Shown: piece after piece, positions 32,106 through 43,796 of the stretch
How positions within the stretch are numbered: the first letter of the stretch is position 1
Layout of the letters: every line of letters begins with the position of its first letter
Assembly (NCBI GenBank): GCA_022478985.1
Contig: JAKSZP010006684.1
Coordinates: 124,001 to 188,000, forward strand
Direction of reading: 5' to 3'
Source of the DNA: Massospora cicadina
Taxonomy: Eukaryota; Entomophthoromycota; Entomophthoromycetes; Entomophthorales; Entomophthoraceae
DNA length: 64,000 bases
The notes under the pieces: generated by a model
Seen by the model: the letters and a program-made list of their open reading frames with translations, nothing else
What the model was told of the DNA's origin: nothing
Databases searched by the model: none
Made by a program: the position numbers and the translations under genes

Positions 32106-32489
32106 GTGAAGTATGCAAACCCTGAAACAACCTTTATTTTTATTCAGGATAATAAAAAGGGTACACTAGCAATAGCTCATCTGGGGAGCAACCAATGATG
32201 CTCCCCAGGAAGGGAATGCTAAGTTTAGAATTCTGTAGTGACCTTCAGAATTGGCAGGCGCTCCTTATAAAGGCTGCCCTTTGGAGGCCTCACCTGAATT
32301 ATTGATTAGGCTCATATGAGCCTAATGTACAATTTGGGCGAAGCACAACCCAGCGCCCAAAATGATTGAGCCAAAAGTATTTTAAAGCTATTCAACTCAG
32401 ATTCAGAAAATCTGAATCTGAGTCAAAATGCAACAATCAGGATGAACTCAATTGGTACAATGATGTCATGTAGACATGACATCACCTTA

Positions 32490-32840
32490 TACTCTTTTTT
32501 GGGCTCCACCCCCCCTCCAGGGGAATTAGCCAAGGAAAAGTTCTTGTGGGCATGGGCCAACTTCATGCCAGCAATGTTATGCTTGGACTTAGATCCTGCA
32601 GCATCAGGGAAACGCTTGTGAATGCTTCTATAAGATCTTGATTATGGGTGCAGTCATGCGTTGGGACCCAACTATTCTCTGCTTCATCAAATCTCTTCCA
32701 GGTAAAAGATACTCAAGTCTTCTTATTACTCAACGGGAGGCTACAAGCTCCTCCACTTCCCACTATGGCACCCCATCCATGAGATAAGCCTCAGGAGTCT
32801 CTTGTGGGGGCCCTCAAACAATGTAAGCGTGCTTTCATGG
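32490..32840 (-). pseudogene. T4 chromodomain
   Basis: Aligns with T7's chromodomain region at DNA level ('GGGCTCCACCCCCCCTCCAG', 'AAGTTCTTGTGGGCA', 'CCAACTATTC' = the NSW part, 'CCTCAGGAGTCTCTTGTGGG'). It lies immediately inside the 3' LTR. The frame is broken. Confidence 0.65.
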
Positions 32841-32989
32841 AAGATTGAAAGGATTCAAAATGAGGGGGAGATCCAACTGGTATGAGGCGTGGCCCACCTT
32901 TTTGACAACACAGTAAGGCCCAATATTCTTTAGTCCCAGTTTTTGTATGGTTGCTAGATTATAATATTTTTAGCATCTAGCATCACAAG

Positions 32990-33970
32990 ATCTCCTTCCT
33001 TGTACGCTGTGCCAACTCAACTCTTACCATTATCATTCTTCTTGTAAGTTGCATGGCTGCATACAAACTGGTGTTCACCCCCTGGTGTACTTTCTTGATC
33101 ATTTTGGCAAATTACACCACCTCTTCCATCTTGGATCAACAAATAAACTCCATGTTGAAGGCGGGGTTAAAGTTAAAGTTGACAAAAAATGGGGAACAAC
33201 CGATTGATGCATGCTGGGCGTTGTTATAACTGAATTGGGTCATGGGGAGCTGTAAAACCCAATCTGAATGATCTGCGGCAGTGTATCACCGCAGGAACTG
33301 ATCTAGGTATTGGTTCGCTCATTCAGTCTGCCCATCTGACTGGGGGAGATAGGCAGTTGAACGGCAGGGAAAAATTTGAAGAGTCTTACACAACTCTTTC
33401 TAAAAGACGGAGGTAAACTGGGTTCAAAATTGCTAATTATTTTTGGAAGCCCCGTGAAGAGAAAACACATGAGTGACGAAGAGCCTAGCTATCTCAGCCA
33501 CGGTTACCATGGTTATGCAGAGAATAAAGTGGGCGAACTTCATAAAACGGTCCACCACTACCTTGATGGCATTGTAGCCATCAGATACGGGCAATTCCAC
33601 ATTAAAAATACCAATAAAGAAGTCCAAGCCCCTTCAGCTTTTTGAATTGGTACCAACCACCCCTATAGTAGCTGTCAATTCCATTTCATTTGGTTGCAGA
33701 CCAGGCGCTCTTTACAATACCTGCCCACCTGAATGGCTAACCCCTTTCAATTGTAAGTGCGGCAAATTAGCTCCAGAGTCATCGCCTTCCCATGGTAGCT
33801 AATGGTGATTCCGTCATGATGGTCCCAGATGAGTTCCAGGCGAAGTGGTCCATCAGGAACCCATAGGCACCTTGAAACCACACCATCCCATACTGAACGT
33901 GGTAACCCCTGGTAGTGTCCTCTTGATTTAACACGCTCTTGGCAAAGACCATAGTATCTTCAGTTGACAA
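32990..33970 (-). pseudogene. T4 integrase
   Basis: The 33433-33627 frame reads 'VELPVSDGYNAIKVVVDRFMKFAHFI', the start of the catalytic core. The 'QTEx' part with the Glu lies near 33330 ('TCAGTCTGCCCATCTGACTG' on the + strand). The zinc-binding region (33700-33970) keeps only fragments. Stops throughout. Confidence 0.68.
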
Positions 33971-33976
33971 AGGCTG

Positions 33977-34580
33977 TTAAAGTACTACATTTCTGAACAT
34001 ACCGTATTCCTCTGCATTTTCCAGAGGAGCAAGCGCTGGCCCGTGGGCTAAGGGAGAGAGAAGTTGAGACACAATCTTACCTGGCGGAATCATCAAATGA
34101 GTATTATGCACCTCTACCTCCTTAGGATCAGGATCTAGTGCAGGGTTGCAGCTCAAAGCGTCCACCAAACCATTCTCCTTGCCCTTGGTAAACTCATAGG
34201 AAAACACAAATTGAGCCAGGGTCTCATGCCAGCGGGTTTGCTGTGGGGTCAAGACATGAGGTGCGCAGTAGTACAATAAGGCATGGTGATCTGTCTATAT
34301 GCGGAAATGTTGGGATGAGCCATGCAAGTGCTGACGCCAATAAGTCAGCGCCTCAACCAATGCTAAAAAACTCTTTTTCATATATGTTGTAGTTTAACTT
34401 GGGCAAGGGCATCTTCCTGGAAAATATCCCACTGGATGCTCTATTTCATTTTCATCTAAATGTAATAATGTCGCTGCTATGGCAAAGTTGGAGGCATCAG
34501 TAGCCATGATGAACTCTTTTTCTGGATCTAAATGGCGAAGGATGGATGTGGATAACAGGGTGCACTAAACAGCTTGGAAG
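33977..34580 (-). pseudogene. T4 RNase H
   Basis: The 33977-34276 frame reads 'YYCAPHVLTPQQTRWHETLA', 'FVFSYEFTKGKENGLVDALS' (final catalytic Asp present in VDALS). The upstream half ('GQSLDEYDK..' type) is broken near 34370-34520. Equivalent to T7 55922-56632. Confidence 0.72.
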
Positions 34581-34689
34581 GTATCCTGCAAAATGGGGGA
34601 CCACTGGAGCACTTTAGCTCCACTTGCCATATACATGGGGGTCAGCAACTCTGAAAGTTTTGGTGTGATTTAAGGAACTTACATATCCC

Positions 34690-35930
34690 TAAAATCTCCT
34701 CAATTACTTGACCAAAGTTGGGGTGGGATACTCATAAATCGCCTTCTCCTTGTCTGGAGTTATCATGGTTCTTGATCAAACATGATTTTGCCCAGAAAGG
34801 TGACCTGAGAGTTGGAGAATTCACATTTTACTGATCTTTAGAGTAAGGTCAGCTGCCCTCAAACGCTCCACCACCTGCTAAAGCGTACTGCATGGGACTC
34901 ATGATCAGGGGAAAACAAAGGAGTATCAACCATGTAGGCTACTGCGCATACCTCCAGCAGGTCCCCAAAGCCGCATCAATATGTTGTTGAAAGATATCAG
35001 GGGAATTTTTAAGCCCAAAGGGAATAACCTGAAATTGGAAGTCCTGGTACAGAATGCAGTTAGCCACTCTTGGCCCTTCTTGATCCGTATCTGCTTGAAC
35101 ATTTTTAAACAATTCATTTTGGAGAAGACTTTCTCCTTCTCCAAATAGCGTGCAATCTGTGAGTTCAGTGGGATGGGATGAAAGTCTGGTACTGTGACGT
35201 TGTTGAAATTCCCATAAACTATGCATTGGCGTAGAGTAACATCAGTTTTCTCCACAAACTTAAGTAAGAAGCATAACGGAGAGGTACACTGAAATTTTAC
35301 GTTTTTAGCTAACTTCTCCTTAACCCACATATCTAAGGCCGATTCCTCCCTTACATTCAAAGGGTAAATGAAAGAAGATATTTGCAACAGATCAACGGTG
35401 AGCTTAAACTTGCAATTAAACTCTGAATGAGCTGGTAGTACACTGGCTGAAGTCGCATCAAACGAAGATTCCAGCCCCTCCAAACAGGAAGGTAAGGGAA
35501 CTTCCAGAAGGGCTTCAGCAACGGAGAAAGACTGAGTGTGGATATTGAGCCAGCTGGGCAGATCGCCATGAGAATTAGCCTCAGACAAAGGCATAACTAA
35601 TATATGACCGTTATTCAAAGTTAAGGACAAGGTGTTGTCTTTCAAGTTGGTTCTGACGTCAAACATTCGCCACCACTCTACCCCCAAAATAATGGGGTAC
35701 AGAAGGTTTTTGATTGCTTGGAAATGGTCCACCAAAGGATACTTGCCAACTTTATATTTCACTAACCCTAGAACCTTCAGTGTGGGAATACCTTGGGAAG
35801 TCACATCCCTAACCATACAACCAGGCAAGTAACTCAACTCTTGATAGTGGCTAGGTCTTGGTCTATAAAATTTTCAGAGGCTCCGGTATCCACAAAAATT
35901 GTTGTGCTATTTTACCTGAAGGGGATGAAA
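34690..35930 (-). pseudogene. T4 protease tail and reverse transcriptase
   Basis: The 34926-35837 frame (303 codons) contains 'YPIILGVEWWRMFDVRTNL' (protease-RT junction), 'PAHSEFNCKFKLTVDL', 'YPLNVREESALDMWVKEKL', a degraded fingers block, and 'SKMNCLKMFKQI', where the first catalytic Asp is lost. The YxDD region (34905-34960) reads 'YMVDTPLF'-like and is broken. The protease DTG block lies near 35890. Inactive. Confidence 0.75.
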
Positions 35931-35939
35931 GGGTAGCAG

Positions 35940-37533
35940 TCAACAAAAAATAGCCTGAATGGTCTTTATTTAAAGCAGAAAACGCCAACACTTCACCATA
36001 AAAATCTTATTCAGGCATAAGTATGCCTCTGGGGTATGTTTCTGCATCATAGGATTGAGAGTGATAGTTGGCCACGCTTACTACTGAGGGCACATATCCC
36101 AACATATCTTCAGCAATTGCATAAACATTTTGGTATTGCAAAATTAACTACTTTTCCACAATGTGACGGTTGAGGTCTATCCTCAGCATCACATTGCCCT
36201 GATCTTTGGTAAGACAGGGCAGGCTGTGTCTGGATGTATGGAGGAGGAGGGGCGTTGGTCCTGGCAAAGACGCCTAAGGGGCAGGAGCTTGAAGGAGGCC
36301 AAGGAGCAAGATGGACGTCCAAGTCGAGGAAAAACGGGAATTGAGTAACATGGGTAGTTTTGAGATTCGATTTGGATTCAAATCGAGAATGGAATGGAAC
36401 AGGTGCTTGGAAGTTTCACAGTTCGTTTGGGATTCGAAATGGAACTGGCGCGGAACTGTTGAGGATTGGAACTGGCACAAAACCATTGAGTGAGGATTCC
36501 GCGATCCTGCTGTAAGGTTTACACCAAGCATCAGTCAGATTAGCACCATAAGCTTGTGTTATATTTTATATTAGCTTGTAGCATGTGTATATAGGGAAGG
36601 AACTGGGAGCTGGAGGCTTCTCAGTTCTGTTTTCTATCAACCTGGCCCAATATTAAATAAAAGAACTTAAAATTCATATATTTATACTTTGAGTTTATTT
36701 TAAAATATTGCCTAACTGCAGCCATGTTTGGCTTGAATCGACAAGAATTGGACTTTGAGAGTGAGCTTGGGAGAGCTATTGCCTCCTTTATACCTTGTCT
36801 TGGAGTCAAGGCATGTTGCTGGGGTTGAGTATATTTGCAAATGTCTTCCAGGGGGTGCTTGTCCAATCTTGTAGCGCGCGCACAAGGAGAGTAGTATCAG
36901 GAGCCCTGTCAGCCCTATGGTCTGTAACATGGATTCTGTTGCCTAACTCATTTGTGGCTCATTGGAAGGAGCCAGTGCGTTACACACAACCTGTGTTCTT
37001 CAGATCATGGTAGGGGTCAAGCGTGAGTTTACTGGGATAATTTGGTACACTAAAATGGGTTCCATATCAGAGCCGCAAGAGAAGATATTTGGCTCATTTT
37101 TATATAAGAAAACAGCGTTATAAAACGCGTTTTGGGTATGCATGACCCCATACTCATTTCAGCAACGGGTTGTGCGCTGTTATCCAAGGCCATCACCAAC
37201 AGGCCCTTTGCGACGATAACATTTTCACCATAAAAACGTGGTTCTAAAAAACCATTTTAAGTGTATGTTTTGTTAATCTCAGTGGAAAGTCAGGAAATCA
37301 TGACTCCCAGATCTCAAAGCATCTGTATCCACCAGATATGAGCAAGAAGGGTGAGAACTTCCCAGTTAGAGGTAGCAAGAATAACGCCAAGATGCTCCAA
37401 TCATTGAAAAAACGAGGAAACAGTGGTGAGACCCACCGCAGCTGTGACCAACAGCTGGGCACCCAATTTGCACTCAGCAAAAGTCCTACATGGATAATTA
37501 TAGTGCACGTAAAAAAGCTGAAAGGTTGATTAA
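35940..37533 (-). other. T4 gag region with foreign inserts
   Basis: Position between protease and 5' LTR is that of gag. The 36110-36322 frame ends Cys/His-rich ('SHCGKVVNFAIPKCLCNC'), a possible zinc-knuckle remnant. At 36300-36510 there are degenerate repeats of GGAACTGG and GATTCGAAAT-like units. From about 36510 to 36720 an AT-rich block with TATA-like and AATAAA sequences, not shared with T7, may be another insertion. Near 37300-37530 the DNA again matches T7 58540-58757. Confidence 0.4.
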
Positions 37534-38441
37534 TGTCAAGAGAGTGTCTATAACACTCCCGTTCCCAGCAAAGTAGTGCGCAGTGCACAACTCCAACGCT
37601 AGGGAACTAGTTGTCAGTATTATGGGGAACATAGCCCCGTAGAGGGTGCTGGTGATAAAGGAACACAAGGTAAGGGTTGTCAGACATTTACCTTTGCAGC
37701 TTAAAAATAAGAATGCTGTAGGTCAAGTTCTGCCAAAAAATGGAAATGTTGGCCATTTGTGATTTTCCAATGTCATTAGGAGTTCGTTTAATAAAAATAA
37801 AAATGAGAAAGTCAAGGAAATCGGCCAAAAGTCCCTGACCAATTCTCAGTGGAACCCCACTAATTGGGGTAACACTAGATTGAAACCTTTACGGGCATCA
37901 AATGAAAAATCCAATGGTCAGATTACTCTGACCTCACCACGGACCATGGGGAAATCATTGGAAGGCAATCCTCCAACCCCAACAAAGTCCTCTAATGCAC
38001 CTGCGCAGGGAACACCCCTTTTATAGGCTTGGCGGGGGTCCCCCAATGTGCAAGAAATTTCTCAGGAGGTGATTGGCTTAAATTCATAAAAATGTTACCT
38101 CATGGGTATGTTTGGGCCAATCAGAATTCATCTTACTTCCTTCCTCTTCCCTGAAGTGAGCTCCCAAGTTATGATACGCTATTCCTTCATATTTCCTAAT
38201 TTGGACTAGCTGAAACTATTCTGAACATATTCCAAAATTCCCCTCGACCCTCAAATTACTTTAAATACCAAATAGTCAGATCTCAAGGGGCATCGTTTTT
38301 TCCCTTTATTGCACTTTTTAAAAATCATAAAAATCCACTTTTATTATCGCTTTATAGCTAACTTTATTTTATTAAAAACTTTTGTGGAAACCAGCTGGCG
38401 TGAAGCACCAGCGAGCAACAATTCAGCTGGTTTCCCACAAA

Positions 38442-39164
38442 ATGGTGCTCAATACAGGGGATCCCTGTATTACCAAATTCATTGCTCTTGAGGAGCAACT
38501 CGCCAACGCCTTATCCCATCTTAAGGAGCTTGAGCAGCGCCCTTACAATCTCCCCATTAAGGAAAAATTCACTCCTGGCAAAGGAAACATCCATACTTTT
38601 CTGTATGTTTATGAAGCTGCCATGTGTGGCTCAACTGATACACAAAACTTTCAGTACATCCTTCCCTTTTTAAGCCTCCTAGCACAAGAGATGATAGTTC
38701 CTTACCTGAATCCTTCACTCACTTGGACAGAGGTGAAGGTGGCTCTTGTGGCTGAATTTGGATCAAAGCAGAGTCTACTCAGGGAAAAACTGGCCTTTAT
38801 GCGCCTTAGCATGAATGAGGGTAAATCACTCTTTACATTTTCTGAACGATTTTACCTCACTGCACAAAGGTTGACAGCCTCTAACATGCTCACCCTATAT
38901 TATGCTATCGCTGCCCTGTTAACTGGGTTAGCTTCTCAGTTCTCTCTAGCAAGGCATATTATCTCAGTAAAACTCCATTTTCAAAATATCCATGATCTAA
39001 AGGAGGCGTTAGTTAATGTTGCCAATTTCCATTCATATGCAACCACCAAGGAAGCTGAGGTGATCCCTCCAGTTCTCACTGTTGAAGAGCTACCGCTAGT
39101 TGATCAGTTGGGAGTAAATCCTTCTGTGCCTATTCTCCCTACAAAGCCTGCTCCCTCTGTGTGA
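38442..39164 (+). pseudogene. T5 gag (capsid part)
   Basis: 241 codons from the ATG that overlaps the primer-binding site. The frame is also open upstream into the LTR. Recognisable Ty3/gypsy Gag features: 'HTFLYVYEAAM', 'QEMIVPYLNPSLTWTEVKVAL' and 'EFGSKQSLLREKLAFMRL' followed by 'FSERFYLTAQRL'. It forms the particle shell in active elements. The frame ends before any zinc knuckle; the region 39165-39440 has stops. Confidence 0.75.
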
Positions 39165-39440
39165 CATAAAGAGTTATCATTCATTCTTCTGAATTAAAGC
39201 CCTGTAAGGTTGTAACAACCATCCGCCCACACAAGCTCATTAAAGCTTCTGTGCTTACCCCCCCCCCACTAAGCTGGTAAAAGCATGCCCTAAGGCTATT
39301 CAAACCTGTGGCCATTTCTCCTACCTCCATCGCGGCCTTGCCAGTTGTTGAGAATACCCTTGGGGATGGATCTGAGGGGGTTATAATGACTTTGGCTACT
39401 ATATTTTGGGAGCCCCGCAGAGGTAGAGGTTCCTGATTAT

Positions 39441-40206
39441 TTGAACGCTGGAGGAGTAGACGAGACTACCATCCCTGAGGGAACGTACCTCAGTCAAATC
39501 CCGGGGTGTCCAAAAGTGAATGACACTGCCAGCGATGGTGACCAATTCTTAGCTAGCTTGATTCGACCTCTTCAGCATGTTCATCCCTTACAAATCATCA
39601 TGAATAACTACCATGAGACTGCTAAAAAACTCACTTCCACCTTACGGCTTAAAGATATTTTAGCTTTGTCACCTAACTTTGGAGGGACTCTCACCAAGGT
39701 TGAAGTAGTCATTCAAAAGGTCCGTATATTGGCCATCATGGACACTGGCTCCTCAGTCAACGTGATCTCCACTAAGCTTATCATGAAAGATAAAGCTAGC
39801 GCCTGACTTGGAGTACACGCAAGAATTTGGAACCGCTGGCCCCAACAATACCTGTGCTATTGGGGCATATTCCTCTCTTCCCATTCGAGTTATGAAGCTT
39901 ATTTTATCAGCCTTTGCTGTGGCTTTGGATAACCATGCGTATGATATGCTCATTGGCACTCAGTTTATGATTGAGTATAAGGGAATAATCAACCTGAAGC
40001 AAGGTTACCTCTCATTACTCAACTATGAAGTCCCATTAGTTTTATCCAATAAAGAGTCCAGTAAGCACAAACACTCTTGCCTTGTTGAATACCCCCTCAC
40101 AGCGATACCTTTGTCTTATACCACTTCAGGGCGCAACACAAAGAAGCTTCCTGATTCAGTGAATGCTAGGGAAGGTATCCCTTTTATGCTGCAGATGAGG
40201 TCTTGA
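39441..40206 (+). pseudogene. T5 aspartic protease
   Basis: 'VRILAIMDTGSSVNVISTKL' with an intact DTGS lies at about 39720-39780. A stop at 39804 breaks the domain. The second half continues at 39808-40206 with 'NHAYDMLIGTQFM', matching the 'DMLIG' strand of gypsy proteases. Confidence 0.72.
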
Positions 40207-40425
40207 TTAAACCTGGTGAACAACTAATGGTTGACACAAAAGTCACGCTCCAAATCCCACGCCACTGTTTGTGCATTTCGTTAGTATTGAGGGCGTCAGA
40301 CCCTTGGAGCCTCGGGTATTGCCTGGTTCTCTTGACCCAGCCTACCAGAGGCCCATTACGTTGCTGTTGAAGAACCTCACCCCCAAGGATATAGTTGTAA
40401 AAAACACCAGGAGATTGGCAGAGGT

Positions 40426-41395
40426 TTGCTTTTCCCTGTGGAAGACATTGAACATACTCATTCCTTTGGCTCCATGATGGATATGGGCCTGCCAACGGAT
40501 AGCCTGGTGTGTACCTTGCCCAATGTCCATATTTCAGACGAGCTGACCCCAGATAAGCTGGAAAAAGTTCATACTCTACTTGATGATTATAGTGACATAT
40601 TCTTCAAATCAGATAACGATTATGGTTACATGAAGGGCTGGTGCCACTCCATTGATGTAGGTGATGCCCATCCCATTTGGTCAAAACCCTACCACAATTC
40701 CAAGGTGAAGGAACAGCAAATGAGGACAGGACTTCAGCAGTTACTCGATGCAGGGTTGTTAGTTCCTTCACAAAGCCCCTGGTCTTTCCCTCTCTTTCTA
40801 ATAAAAAAGAAGAATGGGGACATCGGATAGTCATGGATTACCGCAGGTTAAATAACCTCACAAAAAGGTTAGCTATCCTCTTCCTCGTATTGATGACACC
40901 TTGGCCCAACTCTTGGGCTTTAATTTCTTTTCTGCTATGGACTTAGCTAGCGGCTATTGGCAAATGGACTTTTCTCCTCAAGATCAGGAGAAATGTGCTC
41001 TTATCTGTAGTGAAGGTCTCTTCTAACCCACACTATTACTTCAAGAGTTGTGCAACGCATCTGCCTCTTTCCAGCATGCAATGGATCACATCTTACGGGA
41101 CCTCAAGTTGACTTGTATCATTGTCTATCTTTATGACATCATGGTGTTCTCAAAAACTTTAATTAATTATCTTGATCATTTGAAGGAGATTTTTCAACGG
41201 TTACGTCAGTCTAATATAAAGTTGAAGCCCTCAAAGTGTACCTTTTTTTTAGTACTAGATGGTCCCAACCCAAGGGGCCTCAAAGTGTACCTTCTTTCAA
41301 AGAAAATTGGATTTCCTCAGCCACTCCATTTCACAAGAAGGTATTCAGCCCATGAAGGACAAGGTCAAAGCCATCTCAAAGATGCCGCCCCCTAA
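40426..41395 (+). pseudogene. T5 reverse transcriptase
   Basis: 'HSIDVGDAHPIWSKPY', 'EQQMRTGLQQLLDAGLLVPS' and 'FPLFLIKKKNGD' (40426-40830), then 'IVMDYRRLNNLT' after a frameshift, 'FFSAMDLASGYWQMDF' (catalytic Asp kept), and 'IIVYLYDIMVFS', where YLDD has become YLYD at 41126-41137. The 33-bp micro-insertion at 41245 duplicates and disrupts 'LKPSKCTFF'. Inactive. Confidence 0.85.
41245..41277 (-). mobile_element. Micro-insertion: truncated SINE/LINE tail #3
   Basis: A 33-bp insert between perfect 16-bp copies of CCTCAAAGTGTACCTT (41229-41244 and 41278-41293). On the - strand it reads CCCCTTGGGTTGGGACC, then ATCTAGTACT, then A(6). The longest of the three copies, so it shows more of the source element's 3' end. 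Confidence 0.85.
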
Positions 41396-42090
41396 AAATC
41401 TACGGGATATTCAGGTATTTCTAAGGATAATGGGGTATTACCATCAGTTCATCCCTAAGCTCGCCCAACTCTTTGAGCCCCTTGTCTGTCTATTAACGAA
41501 GAATACCCCTTTCTATTGGGGTGCTGAGCAAAATGACGCTTTTGAGACGATGAAACAGCTATTACAACAACTTCCTATTCTACGGCACCCAGATTATAAT
41601 AAACCTTTCAACTTGTTCACTGACGCCCCAGACTATGCCGTTGGAGCTACTTAGCCCAATTAGGTGAACACGATGTAGATCATCCTGCATCCTATTTTAG
41701 TAAGATGCTGTCAAAAATGGAACGCAACTACAGTGTAGCTGAGAAGGAGTGTCTTGCTGTTCTGTTGGCTGTAAAGAACTACCTCCCTTTTCTCTATGAA
41801 ACCACCTTCACTGTAGTTACTGGCCGCGCATCTCTAAAGTGGTTACAGAATATGAAGGATCCTACTGGTCGGCTAGCTCGCTGGGCCCTAAAGCTCCATC
41901 CTTATGACATGAAGATCAAACACCGTTCAGGAACCTGTCACTTGAATGTTGATGGGTTGACTCGGCTACCAGTCCTTCACTTGGATAACAGTGAGGCAGA
42001 GAGGTTATATGACCTTTTAATGACCCCCAGTGAATGGGAGGATGAGGATGAGCCTGTTCAAAAGATGTTATCCTGGCACTCCTAAGACAC
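41300..42090 (+). pseudogene. T5 RNase H
   Basis: 'LRDIQVFLRIMGYYHQFIPK' and 'FYWGAEQNDAFETMKQLL' (connection), 'FTDAPDYAVGAT' (first Asp; stop follows), 'YSVAEKECLAVLLAVKNY' (Glu), 'VTGRASLKWL', where the usual TDH is VTG, and 'VDGLTRLP' (last Asp). Two frames: 41259-41654 and 41705-42085. Confidence 0.8.
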
Positions 42091-42119
42091 TAAAGTTGAA
42101 GACGGGAAGCTGTATAAGA

Positions 42120-42920
42120 AGGTGGGGACAAATGACTACCTTAACTTCGACCCTCAGAACGTGTACCTGCTATCTTAGAAGTACATTCTACCCTAGGTCA
42201 TGGAGGGGCAAGGAAAACCTATGAATGGATTAAGGATTGCTATTACTGGGTTGAAATGATTAAATCTATCGTTGATCTTTTGGAATCCAGCCTTACTTGT
42301 AAGAAGCAATCTGGCTTCAAGTCTAGATACCAATATTAATCAACTACCTTGAAACAACCATTCCACACCATCAGCTTAGATGTAATAGGTCCCCTTCCTC
42401 AGTCTACTAGTGGAAACATATTTATCCTAGTAGCTATTGACCACCTCACTAAGTGGGTTGAAGCCGTGGCTCTTCCTGCTCAAACAGATAAGGCCACCGC
42501 CACCTTTTACATCAACACATCTTCACTTGTCATGGTTGCCCCCAAGTACTACTCTGTGATAATGGCAAAAACTTCACCTCCAGAGTAGTCAAAATTCTGG
42601 CCACTTCCATGGGAGCACAACAACTCTTCTTGGCTCCATATAACCCATCCACAAATGGGAATGTGGAAAGAGAAGATGGAACCTTGGTTTCCATTCTTCA
42701 CAAACTGGCCTCATCTGATCCTCTTCACTGGGATCAATATTTACCTATTGCTCTTATGGCATACCGGATCAACTATCACCAGATTTTGAAAATGTCTCCA
42801 TTCCGTGTCTTGTATGGGTGGGAAACAGGCATACATGCCCTCTTAGCTAAGGATGTACTCTCTTCTAGATTTGAAGAACAAGATAAAGTTATGAGGAGAT
42901 TGGCTCTGTTGCGATTTTGA
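42120..42920 (+). pseudogene. T5 integrase
   Basis: Zinc-binding part 'EVHSTLGHGGARKTYEWI' with HxxxH, then 'LTCKKQ'. Core: 'ISLDVIGPLPQS' (Asp), 'ILVAIDHLTKWVEAVAL', then a frame change near 42545 after which 'LCDNGKNFTS' (Asp) and 'YNPSTNGNVEREDGTL' (Glu) are readable. 'VLYGWETGI' ends the domain at 42920. All three catalytic acids are encoded but not in one frame. Confidence 0.82.
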
Positions 42921-42937
42921 TATGACTGGATGATAAT

Positions 42938-43470
42938 TGTGGGACAGCAGGGCGGAATCTGCCAAACATAGCATCAGTTACAATTATTTGAGTGCCTTAA
43001 GATAAGGCGATATTGGGTTATAACGGGCCATTATTGGATATAATGGGTTTATTGAATCGCCTCTATATAAGGTGATAAGGAGATAAGGTGATGTCAATAT
43101 TCAACAAATATAAAGTAAATCGCCTACATTTAGGGCGACAGAGGATTAGAGAATAACAAAGCCAAATTCAAGGAGAATTGGCAGAATAGAATAGCCCAAG
43201 CCATGAGAAGCAGTATCACCTGAAGCTGGTGTATATAAGTGAGATAGGCGATTGAGTAAAGAAGGTTGTTTTTAGCGTAGACAAAATGGGACAGCGAAAA
43301 GTAGCCGTATTTATAAAAAATAAATAAAAGAATTGGTTGGGGCAATTGCTCCTATTTTTTAATATATTTTCTAATGTGTCCAAAGGACTGACAATCCCCA
43401 CATCGTCCATCTGTTGCTCAGTGGGTTCAGCCTGTGCAAATAACCCCACGGATCCTAGCAATACCATCCA
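42938..43470. mobile_element. Insertion in T5 integrase, probably a solo LTR
   Basis: T5's integrase reading breaks at about 42937 and returns at 43471 ('RLNA' then 'QTKAMINLANTLTKEGQ'). The insert starts TGTGGGACAGC and ends ATCC(A), with near-duplicate flanks ATAAT and AAAAT. It has TATATAAG near 43059 and several GGCGAT/ATCGCC words, and no coding sequence. The family was not identified. Confidence 0.55.
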
Positions 43471-43796
43471 AAATTATAACAGGCTCAACGCATAATTAAC
43501 TTCAAACCAAAGCTATGATAAATTTAGCCAATACATTAACAAAAGAAGGGCAGGCTGCAAATGAGTCCTGAACCCCCTTACCCACTTTCTAAGTCTCCGA
43601 CTTGGTGTTGTACTACCATAACTGCATCACCCCTAGAAGTGGTAAACTTGGAACAATTTGGGAGGGTCCTTTTACCATCATCTACAAGAGAGAAAATGAG
43701 TACTCTATCAAAAATCTAGCTATTGGTATCACTATTAATCGCGTACATGGCCGTTTCCTCTGGCCCTACTCACCCCCAACATTCTTGAGGGGGTGA
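43471..43796 (+). pseudogene. T5 integrase C-terminal region
   Basis: 'LVLYYHNCITPRSGKLGTIW' then 'EGPFTIIYKRENEYSIKNL' is the SH3-like C-terminal integrase block (43595-43720). No chromodomain follows. The frame ends at the 3' LTR, preceded by a short purine run TTGAGGGGGTGA. Confidence 0.7.

Larger units (their letters stand above)
30755..32459. mobile_element. TG..CA insertion (581 bp) with nested solo LTR
   Basis: It starts TGCAACGGATGG and ends TTGGTACA, flanked by perfect ATGAT copies (30750-30754 and 32460-32464). Removing the nested LTR and its duplication leaves about 581 bp, without coding sequence, probably a solo LTR of another family. Its right third is full of palindromes (32181-32423). 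Confidence 0.72.
29888..32481 (-). repeat. T4 3' LTR with nested insertions
   Basis: It aligns with the T7 LTR from its start (CTCCAGTTTCCAGC, 'GTAGTGCACGGTGC') to 30754, then resumes at 32460 with GATGTCATGTAGACATGACA. The interruption is 30755-32459. The U3-encoded 'CCCAGCGTTGGTACAAG' block (RWV peptide) lies near 30649. Confidence 0.82.

Noticed and set aside
36509..36720. Copia-type solo LTR in T4's gag region
   Set aside because: TATA-like and AATAAA signals are present, but no convincing TG/CA ends with a matching target duplication were found. Mentioned only as possible.
38442..38455. Self-priming in T5
   Set aside because: The sequence after the LTR begins TGGTGCTC, an ordinary tRNA-type start, and no matching complement was seen in the LTR.
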